DNA of 64,000 nucleotides. It comes from Micromonospora chokoriensis. Its GTDB lineage: Bacteria > Actinomycetota > Actinomycetes > Mycobacteriales > Micromonosporaceae. This document shows, piece by piece, positions 41,975 through 50,881 of the stretch. The first letter of the stretch is position 1; every line of letters begins with the position of its first letter. The translations under genes were made by a program, and so were the position numbers. Under the pieces are notes generated by a model. That model saw nothing but the letters and a program-made list of their open reading frames with translations. It was not told the origin of the DNA and searched no databases. The stretch is from positions 62,001 through 126,000 of the forward strand of contig NZ_JOAN01000013.1 in assembly GCF_000718555.1 (NCBI RefSeq), in the 5' to 3' direction.

Positions 41975-42382
41975 ATGCCACCGAAGGCTCGTGCCGGAGC
42001 CGCTGTAAAGAAGGTCCGGCGCAAGGAACGCAAGAACGTCGCCCACGGGCAGGCGCACATCAAGAGCACGTTCAACAACACCATCGTGTCCATCACGGAC
42101 CCGACCGGTGCGGTCATCTCCTGGGCCTCCGCCGGCCAGGTTGGCTTCAAGGGCTCCCGCAAGTCGACTCCGTTCGCCGCGCAGCTGGCCGCCGAGGCTG
42201 CCGCGCGTCGCGCCATGGAGCACGGCATGCGCAAGGTCGACGTGTTCGTCAAGGGCCCCGGCTCCGGCCGGGAGACCGCCATCCGTTCGCTGCAGGCCGT
42301 GGGCCTCGAGGTCGGGCAGATCTCCGACGTCACCCCGCAGCCGCACAACGGATGCCGTCCGCCGAAGCGTCGCCGGGTCTGA
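41975..42382 (+). CDS. rpsK: 30S ribosomal protein S11
   Basis: S11 of 135 residues has the [20 protein letters not shown] and [20 protein letters not shown] signatures. It shapes the platform and the E site. rpsD follows 13 nt later, after GAGAGGTAGAGAG. Confidence 0.98.
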
Positions 42383-42395
42383 GAGGTAGAGAGAG

Positions 42396-43022
42396 ATGGC
42401 TCGTTACACCGGTGCTGACTGCCGCCGTTGCCGGCGGGAGAAGATGAAGCTGTTCCTCAAGGGCAGCAAGTGCGATGGTCCGAAGTGCCCGTTCGAGTCC
42501 CGGCCGTTCCCGCCCGGGCAGCACGGCCGCGGCCGCACGAAGGAGACGGAGTACCTGCTCCAGCTCCGCGAGAAGCAGAAGGCCCGCCGGGTTTACGGCG
42601 TGCTGGAGAAGCAGTTCCGCGGTTACTACGAGGAAGCCGTTGGCAAGCAGGCGAAGACCGGTGAGGTCCTCCTGCAGATCCTCGAGTCGCGGCTGGACAA
42701 CGTCGTTTACCGGGCCGGCTACGCCCACTCGCGGGACATGGCCCGCCAGCTGGTCAAGCACGGTCACTTCACGGTGAACGGCAAGAAGGTCGACATCCCG
42801 TCGTACCGCGTCAAGGAGCACGACATCATCGAGGTTCGGGGCAAGAGCAAGGAGCTCACCCCGTTCATCGTCGCGCAGGCTCAGGCCGGCTCGAAGACGG
42901 TTCCGGCGTGGCTTGAGGCCATCCCGAGCCAGATGAAGGTGCTCGTGCACTCCCTCCCGGCCCGGCAGGTCATTGACACGCAGGTCCAGGAGCAGCTGAT
43001 CGTCGAGCTCTACTCCAAGTAG
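42396..43022 (+). CDS. rpsD: 30S ribosomal protein S4
   Basis: S4 of 208 residues has an N-terminal zinc-type cluster ([12 protein letters not shown] and [13 protein letters not shown], with four Cys) and an S4 RNA-binding domain ([20 protein letters not shown]). It starts 30S assembly and in many bacteria represses the alpha operon. rpoA follows 98 nt later. Confidence 0.98.
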   Translation: MARYTGADCRRCRREKMKLFLKGSKCDGPKCPFESRPFPPGQHGRGRTKETEYLLQLREKQKARRVYGVLEKQFRGYYEEAVGKQAKTGEVLLQILESRLDNVVYRAGYAHSRDMARQLVKHGHFTVNGKKVDIPSYRVKEHDIIEVRGKSKELTPFIVAQAQAGSKTVPAWLEAIPSQMKVLVHSLPARQVIDTQVQEQLIVELYSK

Positions 43023-43120
43023 TCCGAGCTCGTTCGGTGGTCCGCCCTCCGGGGCGGGCCACCGGAACAGTTTGTGTCGTGGGCGTCAAATAGCGGGCGC
43101 CCCGGAAGAGAAGAGAAAAG

Positions 43121-44143
43121 ATGCTCATCAGCCAGCGACCCTCCCTCTCCGAGGAGTCGATCAACGAGACCCGGTCGCGGTTCGCCATCGAGCCGCTGGA
43201 GCCGGGCTTCGGCTACACCCTGGGTAACTCGCTGCGGCGTACGCTGCTGTCGTCGATCCCGGGCGCGGCCGTCACCTCGATCAAGATCGACGGTGTGCTG
43301 CACGAGTTCACCACGATCCCCGGTGTCAAGGAGGACGTGGTCGAGCTCGTCATGAACATCAAGGAGCTGTGCGTCAGCTCCGAGCACGACGAGCCGGTCA
43401 GCATGTACCTGCGCAAGCAGGGCCCGGGCGACGTGACCGCGGGCGACATCCAGCCGCCGGCCGGCGTCTCGGTGCACAACCCGGATCTCAAGCTCGCCAC
43501 CCTGAACGGCAAGGGCCGGCTCGACATGGAGCTGACCGTCGAGCGGGGCCGGGGCTACGTGACGGCGGCGCAGAACAAGCAGTCCGGCGCCGAGATCGGC
43601 CGGATCCCGGTCGACTCGATCTACTCGCCGGTGCTGAAGGTGACCTACCGTGTCGAGGCGACCCGTGTCGAGCAGCGCACCGACTTCGACCGGCTGATCA
43701 TCGACGTCGAGACCAAGCCGTCGATGGGTCCGCGTACCGCGCTGGCCTCTGCCGGTTCGACGCTTGTGGAGCTGTTCGGGCTTGCCCGGGAGCTGGACGA
43801 GACCGCCGAGGGTATCGACATCGGGCCGTCCCCGCAGGACGCCCAGCTGGCGGCGGACCTCGCACTGCCGATCGAGGAGCTGGACCTCACCGTCCGCTCC
43901 TACAACTGCCTCAAGCGCGAGGGCATCAACTCCGTTGGTGAGCTCATCGGGCGTACCGAGGCCGACCTCCTCGACATTCGCAACTTCGGTCAGAAGTCGA
44001 TCGACGAGGTCAAGATGAAGCTCGCCGGGATGGGTCTCGGGCTGAAGGACTCGGCTCCGAACTTCGACCCGGCGCACGTCGTGGACACCTTCGGCGAGGC
44101 TGACTACGACACCGATGACTACCGCGAGACCGAGCAGCTCTAG
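43121..44143 (+). CDS. rpoA: DNA-directed RNA polymerase alpha subunit
   Basis: The alpha subunit is 340 residues. The N-terminal domain ([20 protein letters not shown]) dimerises and scaffolds beta and beta'. A linker at about 230-250 leads to the C-terminal domain with two HhH motifs ([20 protein letters not shown]), which contacts UP elements and activators. The tail ends in an acidic run ([13 protein letters not shown]). It is followed 34 nt later by rplQ. Confidence 0.99.
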   Translation: MLISQRPSLSEESINETRSRFAIEPLEPGFGYTLGNSLRRTLLSSIPGAAVTSIKIDGVLHEFTTIPGVKEDVVELVMNIKELCVSSEHDEPVSMYLRKQGPGDVTAGDIQPPAGVSVHNPDLKLATLNGKGRLDMELTVERGRGYVTAAQNKQSGAEIGRIPVDSIYSPVLKVTYRVEATRVEQRTDFDRLIIDVETKPSMGPRTALASAGSTLVELFGLARELDETAEGIDIGPSPQDAQLAADLALPIEELDLTVRSYNCLKREGINSVGELIGRTEADLLDIRNFGQKSIDEVKMKLAGMGLGLKDSAPNFDPAHVVDTFGEADYDTDDYRETEQL

Positions 44144-44177
44144 TCCGCGCTGCCGCCACAACTGAGGAGCACCAAAA

Positions 44178-44735
44178 ATGCCCACGCCCACCAAGGGCCC
44201 CCGCCTCGGCGGCAGCCCCTCGCACGAGCGGCTGATGCTGGCCAACCTGGCGACCGCGCTGTTCCAGCACGGGAAGATCCAGACCACCGAGACGAAGGCC
44301 CGGCGGCTGCGCCCGCTGGCCGAGCAGCTCATCACCAAGGCCAAGCGCGGTGACCTCGCCTCGCGGCGTCGGGTGCTGGGTGTCGTCAAGGACAAGGACG
44401 TCGTCTACGCCCTGTTCGACCAGATCGCGCCCCGGTACTCCAACCGCCCCGGCGGTTACACCCGGATCGTGAAGACCGGTCCGCGCAAGGGTGACAACGC
44501 GCCGATGGCCATCATCGAGCTGGTGGAGGAGCTTCAGGTCGCCGAGCCGAAGGCGAACAAGAAGACCGCCGCCCGCAAGGCCGCGCAGCAGGACAAGGTC
44601 GAGGCGCTCGCCCCCGCCGAAGAGGCCCCGAAGTCGGCTCCGGTCGACCAGGACTCCGAGGCGCCGGTGTCGGCGTCCGGTGACACCGACGCCGCCCGCG
44701 AGGACAGCGACGAGGCCACCGAGAACAAGGCCTGA
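44178..44735 (+). CDS. rplQ: 50S ribosomal protein L17
   Basis: L17 of 185 residues has its standard fold in the first 118 ([20 protein letters not shown] to [14 protein letters not shown]). An Ala/Glu/Lys-rich acidic tail of about 65 residues follows. The family is usually about 120-130 residues; such tails occur in actinobacteria. L17 lies near the tunnel exit. A 16-bp terminator separates it from truA. Confidence 0.97.
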   Translation: MPTPTKGPRLGGSPSHERLMLANLATALFQHGKIQTTETKARRLRPLAEQLITKAKRGDLASRRRVLGVVKDKDVVYALFDQIAPRYSNRPGGYTRIVKTGPRKGDNAPMAIIELVEELQVAEPKANKKTAARKAAQQDKVEALAPAEEAPKSAPVDQDSEAPVSASGDTDAAREDSDEATENKA

Positions 44736-44747
44736 TCAAGGGCAACG

Positions 44748-44782
44748 TCGGGCCCGGCACCCCATCGGGGTGCCGGGCCCGA
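44748..44782 (+). terminator. Terminator after rplQ
   Basis: A perfect 16-bp stem (44748-44763 with 44767-44782) closes a 3-nt loop, 12 nt after the rplQ stop codon and 20 nt before truA. Confidence 0.75.
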
Positions 44783-44802
44783 CCCGTAACAGGAGGTACG
44801 AG

Positions 44803-45633
44803 GTGGACGAGCGGATCCGGCTGCGGCTGGACGTCTCCTACGACGGCACCGACTTCTCCGGGTGGGCTGCCCAGCCGACTCGGCGCACCGTCGCGGGGGT
44901 GCTCGTCGAAACCCTGGACCTGGTCCTCGGCGCCGGTACGGCCACCGGGCTGACGGTGGCTGGGCGGACCGACGCGGGGGTGCACGCCACTGGGCAGGTG
45001 TGCCACCTGGACCTGCCCGTTGAGGTGTGGCAGGAGCACGAGGGGCGGCTGCTGCGTCGCCTGGCCCGTCTGCTCCCCACCGACGTGCGGGTGCGGGCGA
45101 TGACCGAGGTGCCAGCCGACTTCGACGCCCGGTTCGCGGCCACCTTCCGACGTTACGAGTACCGGGTCACCGATGCGCCCTTCGGCGCGGAGCCGCTGCG
45201 CCGACACGAGGTGCTGGCCTGGCCGAAGCCGTTGGACCTGGCCGCGCTTAATGCCGCCGCGAACGGGCTGGTGGGGGAGCACGACTTCGCCGCGTACTGC
45301 CGGCGCAAGGAGCACGCGACCACGCTGCGCGAGGTGACCCGGCTGGACTGGCGTCGCGACCCGGACGGCATCCTGGTCGCCACCGTGCAGGCCGACGCGT
45401 TCTGTCAGGCGATGGTGCGCAGCCTGGTGGGGGCCATGCTGGTGGCCGGCGACGGCCGCCGCCCGGTCGAGTGGCCGGGCACCCTGCTTACCCAGCGGGA
45501 GCGGTCCAGCGAGGTGACCGTTGCCCCCGCGCATGGGCTGACCCTGGTCGCCGTCGGCTACCCGGCCGATCCGGCCGAGTACGCCCACCGCGCCACCCTC
45601 ACCCGCCGGTTGCGGGTTCCGATCGAGGGCTGA
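44803..45633 (+). CDS. truA: tRNA pseudouridine(38-40) synthase
   Basis: TruA of 276 residues converts uridines 38-40 of the tRNA anticodon arm to pseudouridine. The catalytic aspartate is Asp57 in VAGRTDAGVHA. GTG 44803 is chosen because AGGAGG lies six nucleotides upstream. The start of the protein (DERIRLRLDVSYDGTDFSGW) fits the family. It is often found after rplQ, and is convergent with the next gene. Confidence 0.97.
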   Translation: MDERIRLRLDVSYDGTDFSGWAAQPTRRTVAGVLVETLDLVLGAGTATGLTVAGRTDAGVHATGQVCHLDLPVEVWQEHEGRLLRRLARLLPTDVRVRAMTEVPADFDARFAATFRRYEYRVTDAPFGAEPLRRHEVLAWPKPLDLAALNAAANGLVGEHDFAAYCRRKEHATTLREVTRLDWRRDPDGILVATVQADAFCQAMVRSLVGAMLVAGDGRRPVEWPGTLLTQRERSSEVTVAPAHGLTLVAVGYPADPAEYAHRATLTRRLRVPIEG

Positions 45634-45647
45634 GGGCCCCCCGGGGG

Positions 45648-46769
45648 TCAGTTGCCCGGCAGGTCGCCGTCGTCGGTGCCGCCCTGGGTCGCGCCGCTGC
45701 CCTTGGGTGCCGCGGTCGGCTGTGCGGCGGTGCCACCGTCGGCCCGGTTCTGCAGCACGCCCCGGCTGAGGTGCAGCTCGATCATGTCGAACAGGATCTC
45801 GCGGACCTTGGCGTCGGCTGCCTTGACCGCTGCGCCGTCCTTGCGGACCACCAGCGCGTACGCCAGGTAGTGGCCACGGACCTGCCAGCCCACCCGCGCC
45901 GGGGCGCTGGCCAGGACGTCGGTGCCGTCGCCTTCGTTGGCGGTCAGGCCGCGGAAGCGGCCCTGCCGCTCGTCGAGCAGTTGCCGTAGCCGGTCGCGGG
46001 TTCGTTCCGCGCTGACCTTGTCGGTGAGGTTGAACAGCCCGGCGGTGACCAGGTGGTTGCCGTCGGGCGTACTCAGTGTGGCCCGGACGACCTGGTTGCA
46101 GCCGAGCCGGACCAGCAGGTCGGCGACCTCGTCGGTGGCGGCCACGGCGCAACTGCCGCTGGACTGTGTCTTGAGCACCTGGTAGCCCGGCTGGCCGTCG
46201 GTGAGCTTGAGTTCCTTGTTGGGGAAGAGCTCCTTGGCGGTGAGCGGAGCCTGGTCGGTGTCGCGGGAGTCGAGGGTCAGCCGTTCCGGAGCGGCGGACG
46301 TCGGGGCGGCGTTCGGCTGGTACGTCGGGTTGCTCTGTGGCTGCTCGGTGCGGTCGTTGAGCAGCGCGGCGGCACCCAGGCCGCAGAGGGCGAGCAGCAC
46401 CAGGACGGCTGCGCCGCCGATCAGCACCTGCCACAGGCGGCCGCCGCCGCGCCGGGCGGGCGGCTCCATCGGCGTCGCCGAGGTGTAGATCTGGCTGCGC
46501 GGTGGGGCGGGTGGAATGTCGGCACGAGTCGGCAGCGGGTGCGACGTCTCTGGGCGCGTCGCCGGCGGCTGCGACATTCCTGTTCGCGTCGCCGGCGGCT
46601 GCGACGATGGCAGCGAGAGCTGGTTCGGCCGGGGCAGCGACGGCGTGGGGAAGCGTGACGGAGAGGGCCCGGCCGGTGGGGGCGGACCGGCGCCGAGCAC
46701 CGACAGGTCGGACCCGGGCTCCGGGTACTCCTCGAAAGCGTCCTCATCGGACTGGTACCGATACACCAT
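45648..46769 (-). CDS. Proline-rich single-pass membrane protein
   Basis: The product is 373 residues from ATG 46769 (MVYRYQSDEDAFEEYPEPGS). About 110 N-terminal residues are Pro/Ser/Thr-rich with SQPPATR repeats, presumably cytoplasmic. One transmembrane helix follows (VLIGGAAVLVLLALCGLGAA, about 115-135), then a structured C-terminal domain with two cysteines (SGSCAVAA, LGCNQVV). TACTCT lies seven nucleotides before this ATG, fitting leaderless transcription; ATG 46790 is an alternative. No family is recognised. Its promoter region is shared with the divergent methyltransferase gene. Confidence 0.8.
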   Translation of the reverse strand: MVYRYQSDEDAFEEYPEPGSDLSVLGAGPPPPAGPSPSRFPTPSLPRPNQLSLPSSQPPATRTGMSQPPATRPETSHPLPTRADIPPAPPRSQIYTSATPMEPPARRGGGRLWQVLIGGAAVLVLLALCGLGAAALLNDRTEQPQSNPTYQPNAAPTSAAPERLTLDSRDTDQAPLTAKELFPNKELKLTDGQPGYQVLKTQSSGSCAVAATDEVADLLVRLGCNQVVRATLSTPDGNHLVTAGLFNLTDKVSAERTRDRLRQLLDERQGRFRGLTANEGDGTDVLASAPARVGWQVRGHYLAYALVVRKDGAAVKAADAKVREILFDMIELHLSRGVLQNRADGGTAAQPTAAPKGSGATQGGTDDGDLPGN

Positions 46770-46871
46770 GTCGCCCAGAGTAGGAGTCATTGTCCCTTTA
46801 GGGGGTAATTTCGGGTAAATGCGCGCGTGGGCCGTGCCAGGTCCGCCCGGGGCCGGTGCAAGAATTGCCGG

Positions 46872-47477
46872 GTGACCGGCGACCACTACTTCACCGCTCA
46901 GCCCACCAGCGACGCCCCGGCGCGCGAGGTCGAGTTCTCCGTCGCCGACCGCGACTACCGCCTCGCCTCGGCCGGCGGGGTCTTCTCCGCGAGCCGGCTC
47001 GACCCGGGCACCGCAGTGCTGCTGCGTAAGGCCGAGCTGCCCGCCGCGGACACCGGCGGCGATCTGCTCGACCTCGGCTGCGGGTTCGGGCCGATCACGT
47101 GCGTGCTGGCCGACCTTGCGCCCACGAGCACCATCTGGGCCGTCGACGTCAACGCCCGGGCTCGCGAGCTGACCGCCGCCAACGCGGCCCGGATCGGCGC
47201 TGGCGACCGGGTCCGGGTCAACGCGCCGGACGACGTGCCCGCAGACGTCAGCTTCGCCCAAATCTGGTCCAACCCACCCATCCGGATCGGTAAGGACGGG
47301 CTGCACGACCTACTGCTGCACTGGCTGCCCCGACTCGCGCCGGATGGCGTCGCCTGGTTGGTCATCGCCCGGCACCTCGGCGGCGACTCGCTGCAACGCT
47401 GGCTCACCGAGCAGAGCTGGCAGGTCGAGCGGTACGCCAGCCAAAAGGGCTTCCGGGTGCTGCGCGTCACCCGGTAA
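46872..47477 (+). CDS. Class I methyltransferase, RsmC-like
   Basis: The product is 201 residues from GTG 46872 (TGDHYFTAQPTSDAPAREVE). The SAM motif I is DLGCGFGPI and motif IV is SNPPIRIG, the NPP pattern of N-methyltransferases of the RsmC/RsmD type that modify guanine N2 in 16S rRNA. AAGAAT lies six nucleotides before the GTG, consistent with a leaderless message. The substrate is inferred, not proven. Confidence 0.85.
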   Translation: MTGDHYFTAQPTSDAPAREVEFSVADRDYRLASAGGVFSASRLDPGTAVLLRKAELPAADTGGDLLDLGCGFGPITCVLADLAPTSTIWAVDVNARARELTAANAARIGAGDRVRVNAPDDVPADVSFAQIWSNPPIRIGKDGLHDLLLHWLPRLAPDGVAWLVIARHLGGDSLQRWLTEQSWQVERYASQKGFRVLRVTR

Positions 47478-47518
47478 TTGGATGTACCCCCCGCCCGTTG
47501 CTGGGGCAGGATCCCGGC

Positions 47519-49198
47519 GTGGGATACGTGGACGTGGCAGCGGTCGGGCACATTCTCCCCGACGGTCGGGAGCTCTTCGCCGACGTGTCGTTCCGGGTCG
47601 GGGAGGGCAGCAAGGTCGCCCTGGTCGGGCCGAACGGCGCGGGAAAGACGACGCTGCTGAGGATGGTCGCCGGTGACCTGCCGGTGCGCAGCGGCGTCGT
47701 CGCGCGGGCCGGCGGGCTGGGCGTGATGCGCCAGTTCATCGGCATGATCGGTGACGAGTCGACCCTCGCCGACCTGGCGTTGTCGCTGGCCCCGCCGGCG
47801 CTGCGCGACGCCGGCCGGCGGCTCGGCGAGACCGAGGCGGCCATGCGGGCGGCCGAGGCCCACGGCAAGTTCAGCAACGCCGCGGGCAAGGCGCAGCTGG
47901 CGTACGCCGATGCGCTCGGCGCCTGGGGCGAAGCCGGCGGGTACGACGCCGAGGTGCTCTTCGACACCGTCGCGACAATCGTGCTCGGTCAACCGTGGGA
48001 CGCCGTACGGGACCGGCCGGTGCGTACCCTCTCCGGCGGTCAGCAGAAGCGCTTCGCCCTGGAGTTGCTGCTGCGCGGCCCGGACGAGGTGCTGCTGCTC
48101 GACGAACCGGACAACTTCCTCGACGTGCCCGGCAAACGCTGGCTGGAGGCACGACTGCGCGAGTCGACGAAGTCGGTGCTCTACGTCTCGCACGACCGTG
48201 AGTTGCTGGCCCAGAGCGCCGACCGGGTGGTCGCCGTCGAGGGCGGCAGCGCCTGGGTGCACCCGGGCGGCTTCGCCAGCTGGTACGAGGCGCGGGTGGC
48301 CCGGCACGCCCGCCTCGACGAGCTGCGCCGACGTTGGGACGAGGAGCACCAGAAGCTGCGTGACCTGGTGCTGATGTACAAGCAGAAGGCCGCGTACAAC
48401 GACGGGTTGGCCTCGCGCTACCAGGCCGCGCAGACCCGGCTACGCAAGTTCGAGGAGGCCGGGCCGCCGCCCGTACCCCCGAAGGACCAGGACATCCGGA
48501 TGCGGCTGGCCGGCGGGCGGACCGGCAAGCGCGCGGTCATCTGCGAGCAGCTGGAGCTCGACGGCCTGACCTTCCCCTTCGACCTGGAGATCTGGTACGG
48601 CGATCGGGTGGCGGTGCTCGGTGCCAACGGCACCGGCAAGTCGCACTTCCTGCGGTTGCTGGCCCGCGGCGGCACCGACCCCGACCCGGCGAACGGGCCG
48701 GTCGATGGGGCGGGAGCGCTCGCGCCGGTGGCGCACGACGGCATGGCCCGCCTCGGCGCCCGGGTCCGCCCCGGGCACTTCTCCCAGACCCACGACCGGC
48801 CGGAGCTGATGTCGAAGACGCTTGTCGAGATCCTCTGGCGCGGTGACGAGCACCGCACCGGGATGGATCGACACGCGGCGATGGGGGTGCTCAGTCGATA
48901 CGAGTTGGCCGCGCAGGGCGACCAGCGCTTCGGCACGCTCTCCGGCGGGCAGCAAGCCCGGTTCCTGGTGCTGCTGCTGGAGCTGTCCGGGGCGACCCTG
49001 CTGCTGCTCGACGAGCCCACCGACAACCTCGACCTGGCCAGCGCGGAAGCGCTCGAAACGGGCCTGAACGCCTTCGAGGGGACGGTGATCGCGGTGACCC
49101 ACGACCGCTGGTTCACCCGCTCCTTCGACAGGTTCGTGCTGTTCCGCGGCGACAACGAGGTGGTGGAGACCCCGCAACCGGTCTGGGACGTCGGGTGA
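47519..49198 (+). CDS. ABC-F family ATPase
   Basis: The product is 559 residues with two ATPase domains and no membrane segments. Walker A motifs are GPNGAGKTT and GANGTGKSH. Signatures are LSGGQQKRFALELLL and LSGGQQARFLVLLLE. Walker B regions are LLLDEPDNFLD and LLLDEPTDNLD. The linker is rich in charged residues (about 240-310), as in ABC-F proteins that act on ribosomes or confer antibiotic protection. The second Walker A has His in place of the usual Thr/Ser. GTG 47519 is six nucleotides after CAGGAT, a leaderless arrangement. The ribosomal role is inferred. Confidence 0.9.
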   Translation: MGYVDVAAVGHILPDGRELFADVSFRVGEGSKVALVGPNGAGKTTLLRMVAGDLPVRSGVVARAGGLGVMRQFIGMIGDESTLADLALSLAPPALRDAGRRLGETEAAMRAAEAHGKFSNAAGKAQLAYADALGAWGEAGGYDAEVLFDTVATIVLGQPWDAVRDRPVRTLSGGQQKRFALELLLRGPDEVLLLDEPDNFLDVPGKRWLEARLRESTKSVLYVSHDRELLAQSADRVVAVEGGSAWVHPGGFASWYEARVARHARLDELRRRWDEEHQKLRDLVLMYKQKAAYNDGLASRYQAAQTRLRKFEEAGPPPVPPKDQDIRMRLAGGRTGKRAVICEQLELDGLTFPFDLEIWYGDRVAVLGANGTGKSHFLRLLARGGTDPDPANGPVDGAGALAPVAHDGMARLGARVRPGHFSQTHDRPELMSKTLVEILWRGDEHRTGMDRHAAMGVLSRYELAAQGDQRFGTLSGGQQARFLVLLLELSGATLLLLDEPTDNLDLASAEALETGLNAFEGTVIAVTHDRWFTRSFDRFVLFRGDNEVVETPQPVWDVG

Positions 49199-49244
49199 TC
49201 GGTCCCCGGCCGACGGTGCGTCCGGCCGGCATAGGGTGGATCTC

Positions 49245-50198
49245 GTGACTCAGATGACCTATCGCCGGCTGGGCGACTCCGGGCTCGTGGTGTCCGTGGT
49301 CGGCATCGGCTGCAACAACTTCGGCCGCAAGCTCGACCTCGACGGCACCCGGGCGGTGGTGGACGCCGCCCTGGACGCCGGGATCACCCTCTTCGACACC
49401 GCCGACATCTACGGCGAGCCGCAGGGCAGCTCCGAGGAGCTGCTCGGGCAGGCGCTCAAGGGACGCCGGGACGACGTGGTGGTGGCCACCAAGTTCGGCA
49501 TGGACATGAACGGCCTCAACGGGCCCGACTACGGCGCGCGCGGTGCGCGGCGCTACATCGCCCGCGCGGTGGAGGCGTCGCTGCGCCGGCTCGGCACCGA
49601 CCACATCGACCTGTACCAGATGCACGAGCCCGACCCGGGCACCCCGATCGACGAGACCCTCGCCGCCCTGGACGACCTGGTCCGCGACGGCAAGGTGCGC
49701 TACCTGGGCAACTCCAACTTCGCCGGCTGGCAGATCGCCGACGCGGACTGGGTCGCCTCGTCCAACGGCCGGTCCCGCTTCATCAGCGCGCAGAACCACT
49801 ACAGCCTGGTGGAACGCTCGGTGGAGGCCGAGGTGATCCCGGCGTGTGAGCGGTTCGGCCTCGGCATGCTGCCGTTCTTCCCGCTCGCCAACGGTCTGCT
49901 CACCGGCAAGTACAAGCGCGAGGGTCAGCCGCCGGCCGGCAGCCGACTCTCCGGTGGCGGCCGGTACGCAGAGCGGCTCGCCGCAGCCGACTGGGACACC
50001 ATCGAGGCGATCGAGGCGTACGCGGCCGAGCGGGGTCTGACCATGCTCCAGGTGGCGATCGGCGGGCTGGCCGCCCAGCCGGCGGTGACCTCGGTGATCG
50101 CCGGTGCCACCACTGCTGAGCAGGTGCGTGCCAACGCCGCAGCCGGGACCTGGGAGCCCAGCGACGAGGACCTGGTGGCGCTGCGCGCCATCCTCTGA
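49245..50198 (+). CDS. Aldo/keto reductase
   Basis: The enzyme is 317 residues. The catalytic tetrad is visible: Asp and Tyr in DTADIYGEPQGSSEE, Lys in VVATKFGMD and His in LYQMHEPDPGTP. The NADPH site is near IAGATTAEQVRANA. Such enzymes reduce aldehydes or ketones; the substrate is unknown. TAGGGT lies seven nucleotides before GTG 49245; GTG 49236 and ATG 49254 are alternatives. It is convergent with the next gene through a shared hairpin. Confidence 0.93.
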   Translation: MTQMTYRRLGDSGLVVSVVGIGCNNFGRKLDLDGTRAVVDAALDAGITLFDTADIYGEPQGSSEELLGQALKGRRDDVVVATKFGMDMNGLNGPDYGARGARRYIARAVEASLRRLGTDHIDLYQMHEPDPGTPIDETLAALDDLVRDGKVRYLGNSNFAGWQIADADWVASSNGRSRFISAQNHYSLVERSVEAEVIPACERFGLGMLPFFPLANGLLTGKYKREGQPPAGSRLSGGGRYAERLAAADWDTIEAIEAYAAERGLTMLQVAIGGLAAQPAVTSVIAGATTAEQVRANAAAGTWEPSDEDLVALRAIL

Positions 50199-50209
50199 GC
50201 CGAACGACA

Positions 50210-50242
50210 CCGGGCCGGGCCGCTCGTCGCGGCCCGGCCCGG
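50210..50242. terminator. Bidirectional terminator between convergent genes
   Basis: A 14-bp GC-only stem (50210-50223 with 50229-50242) closes the loop TCGTC. It lies between the stops of the aldo/keto reductase (50198) and the minus-strand secreted protein gene (50262). Confidence 0.7.
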
Positions 50243-50261
50243 GTTGTTGGATGCTGCTTGG

Positions 50262-50810
50262 TCAGGTGGCGCGGCGGCGGCCGAACAGCATGGCCACCCC
50301 CATCGCCGCGGCGACGAGCACGAGACCGGCCGCCGCGAACGGCCACCAGCCGGCACCCGCCCCGTCGTCCGCTCGCTTGGTCACCGCGACCGGCTCGGGC
50401 GCCGGCGGTGACTGTGCCGCCTTCGCCTGCACCGTGGCGGTGGCCTCGCTCTGCAGCGGAGCGGGGGACTTCACCGTCACCTTCCACGTGCCGGTGGAGA
50501 GCACCGGGCCGCTGCTGTAGAAGCCGTGGCCCTCGGGCTGCGGTTCCAGCTGCACCGGCCCGATTCGCTGCCCGTCCGGGCCGGTGCCGGTGAGGACCAG
50601 CCGCACCACCTGCTCCAGCCGGCGGCCATCGGCGTAGCTGGCCTGGATGGTGACGCCCTGAGCCCCGTCGCCAGCCACCGCGAGTTTGAGCTTGTCGGCC
50701 TGAGCCGCCGGGGCGGCCTGAGCCGCCTGAGCCGCCGCCGGGGCAGCGGCGAACAGGGCCAGGGCCAGTCCGACGAACACGGCGGCCAACACCTTGCGGA
50801 TACCCGTCAC
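50262..50810 (-). CDS. Secreted, C-terminally membrane-anchored protein
   Basis: The product is about 182 residues from GTG 50810, which has GGGGAG six nucleotides upstream; ATG 50816 is just two codons earlier. A signal peptide (VLAAVFVGLALALFAAAPAA) is followed by a predicted beta-sandwich domain (LKLAVAGDGAQGVTIQASY to STGTWKVTVKSPAP). The protein ends with a transmembrane anchor (AAAGLVLVAAAMGVAMLFG) and RRRAT. It has no strong family match that I can name; YtkA-like domains look similar. It lies directly downstream of the giant ThuA/dehydrogenase gene on the same strand, with a terminator between. Confidence 0.75.
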   Translation of the reverse strand: MTGIRKVLAAVFVGLALALFAAAPAAAQAAQAAPAAQADKLKLAVAGDGAQGVTIQASYADGRRLEQVVRLVLTGTGPDGQRIGPVQLEPQPEGHGFYSSGPVLSTGTWKVTVKSPAPLQSEATATVQAKAAQSPPAPEPVAVTKRADDGAGAGWWPFAAAGLVLVAAAMGVAMLFGRRRAT

Positions 50811-50835
50811 GGACATCTCCCCACTACCGATGAGG

Positions 50836-50875
50836 GAGGTCCCTCCCCGACGCCGCAGCGCCGGGGAGGGACCTC
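50836..50875 (-). terminator. Terminator of the giant secreted-protein gene
   Basis: A perfect 14-bp stem (50836-50849 with 50862-50875) with a 12-nt loop lies just after the stop of the minus-strand gene ending at 50882. It separates that gene from the next on the minus strand. Confidence 0.7.
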
Positions 50876-50881
50876 GTCGGA

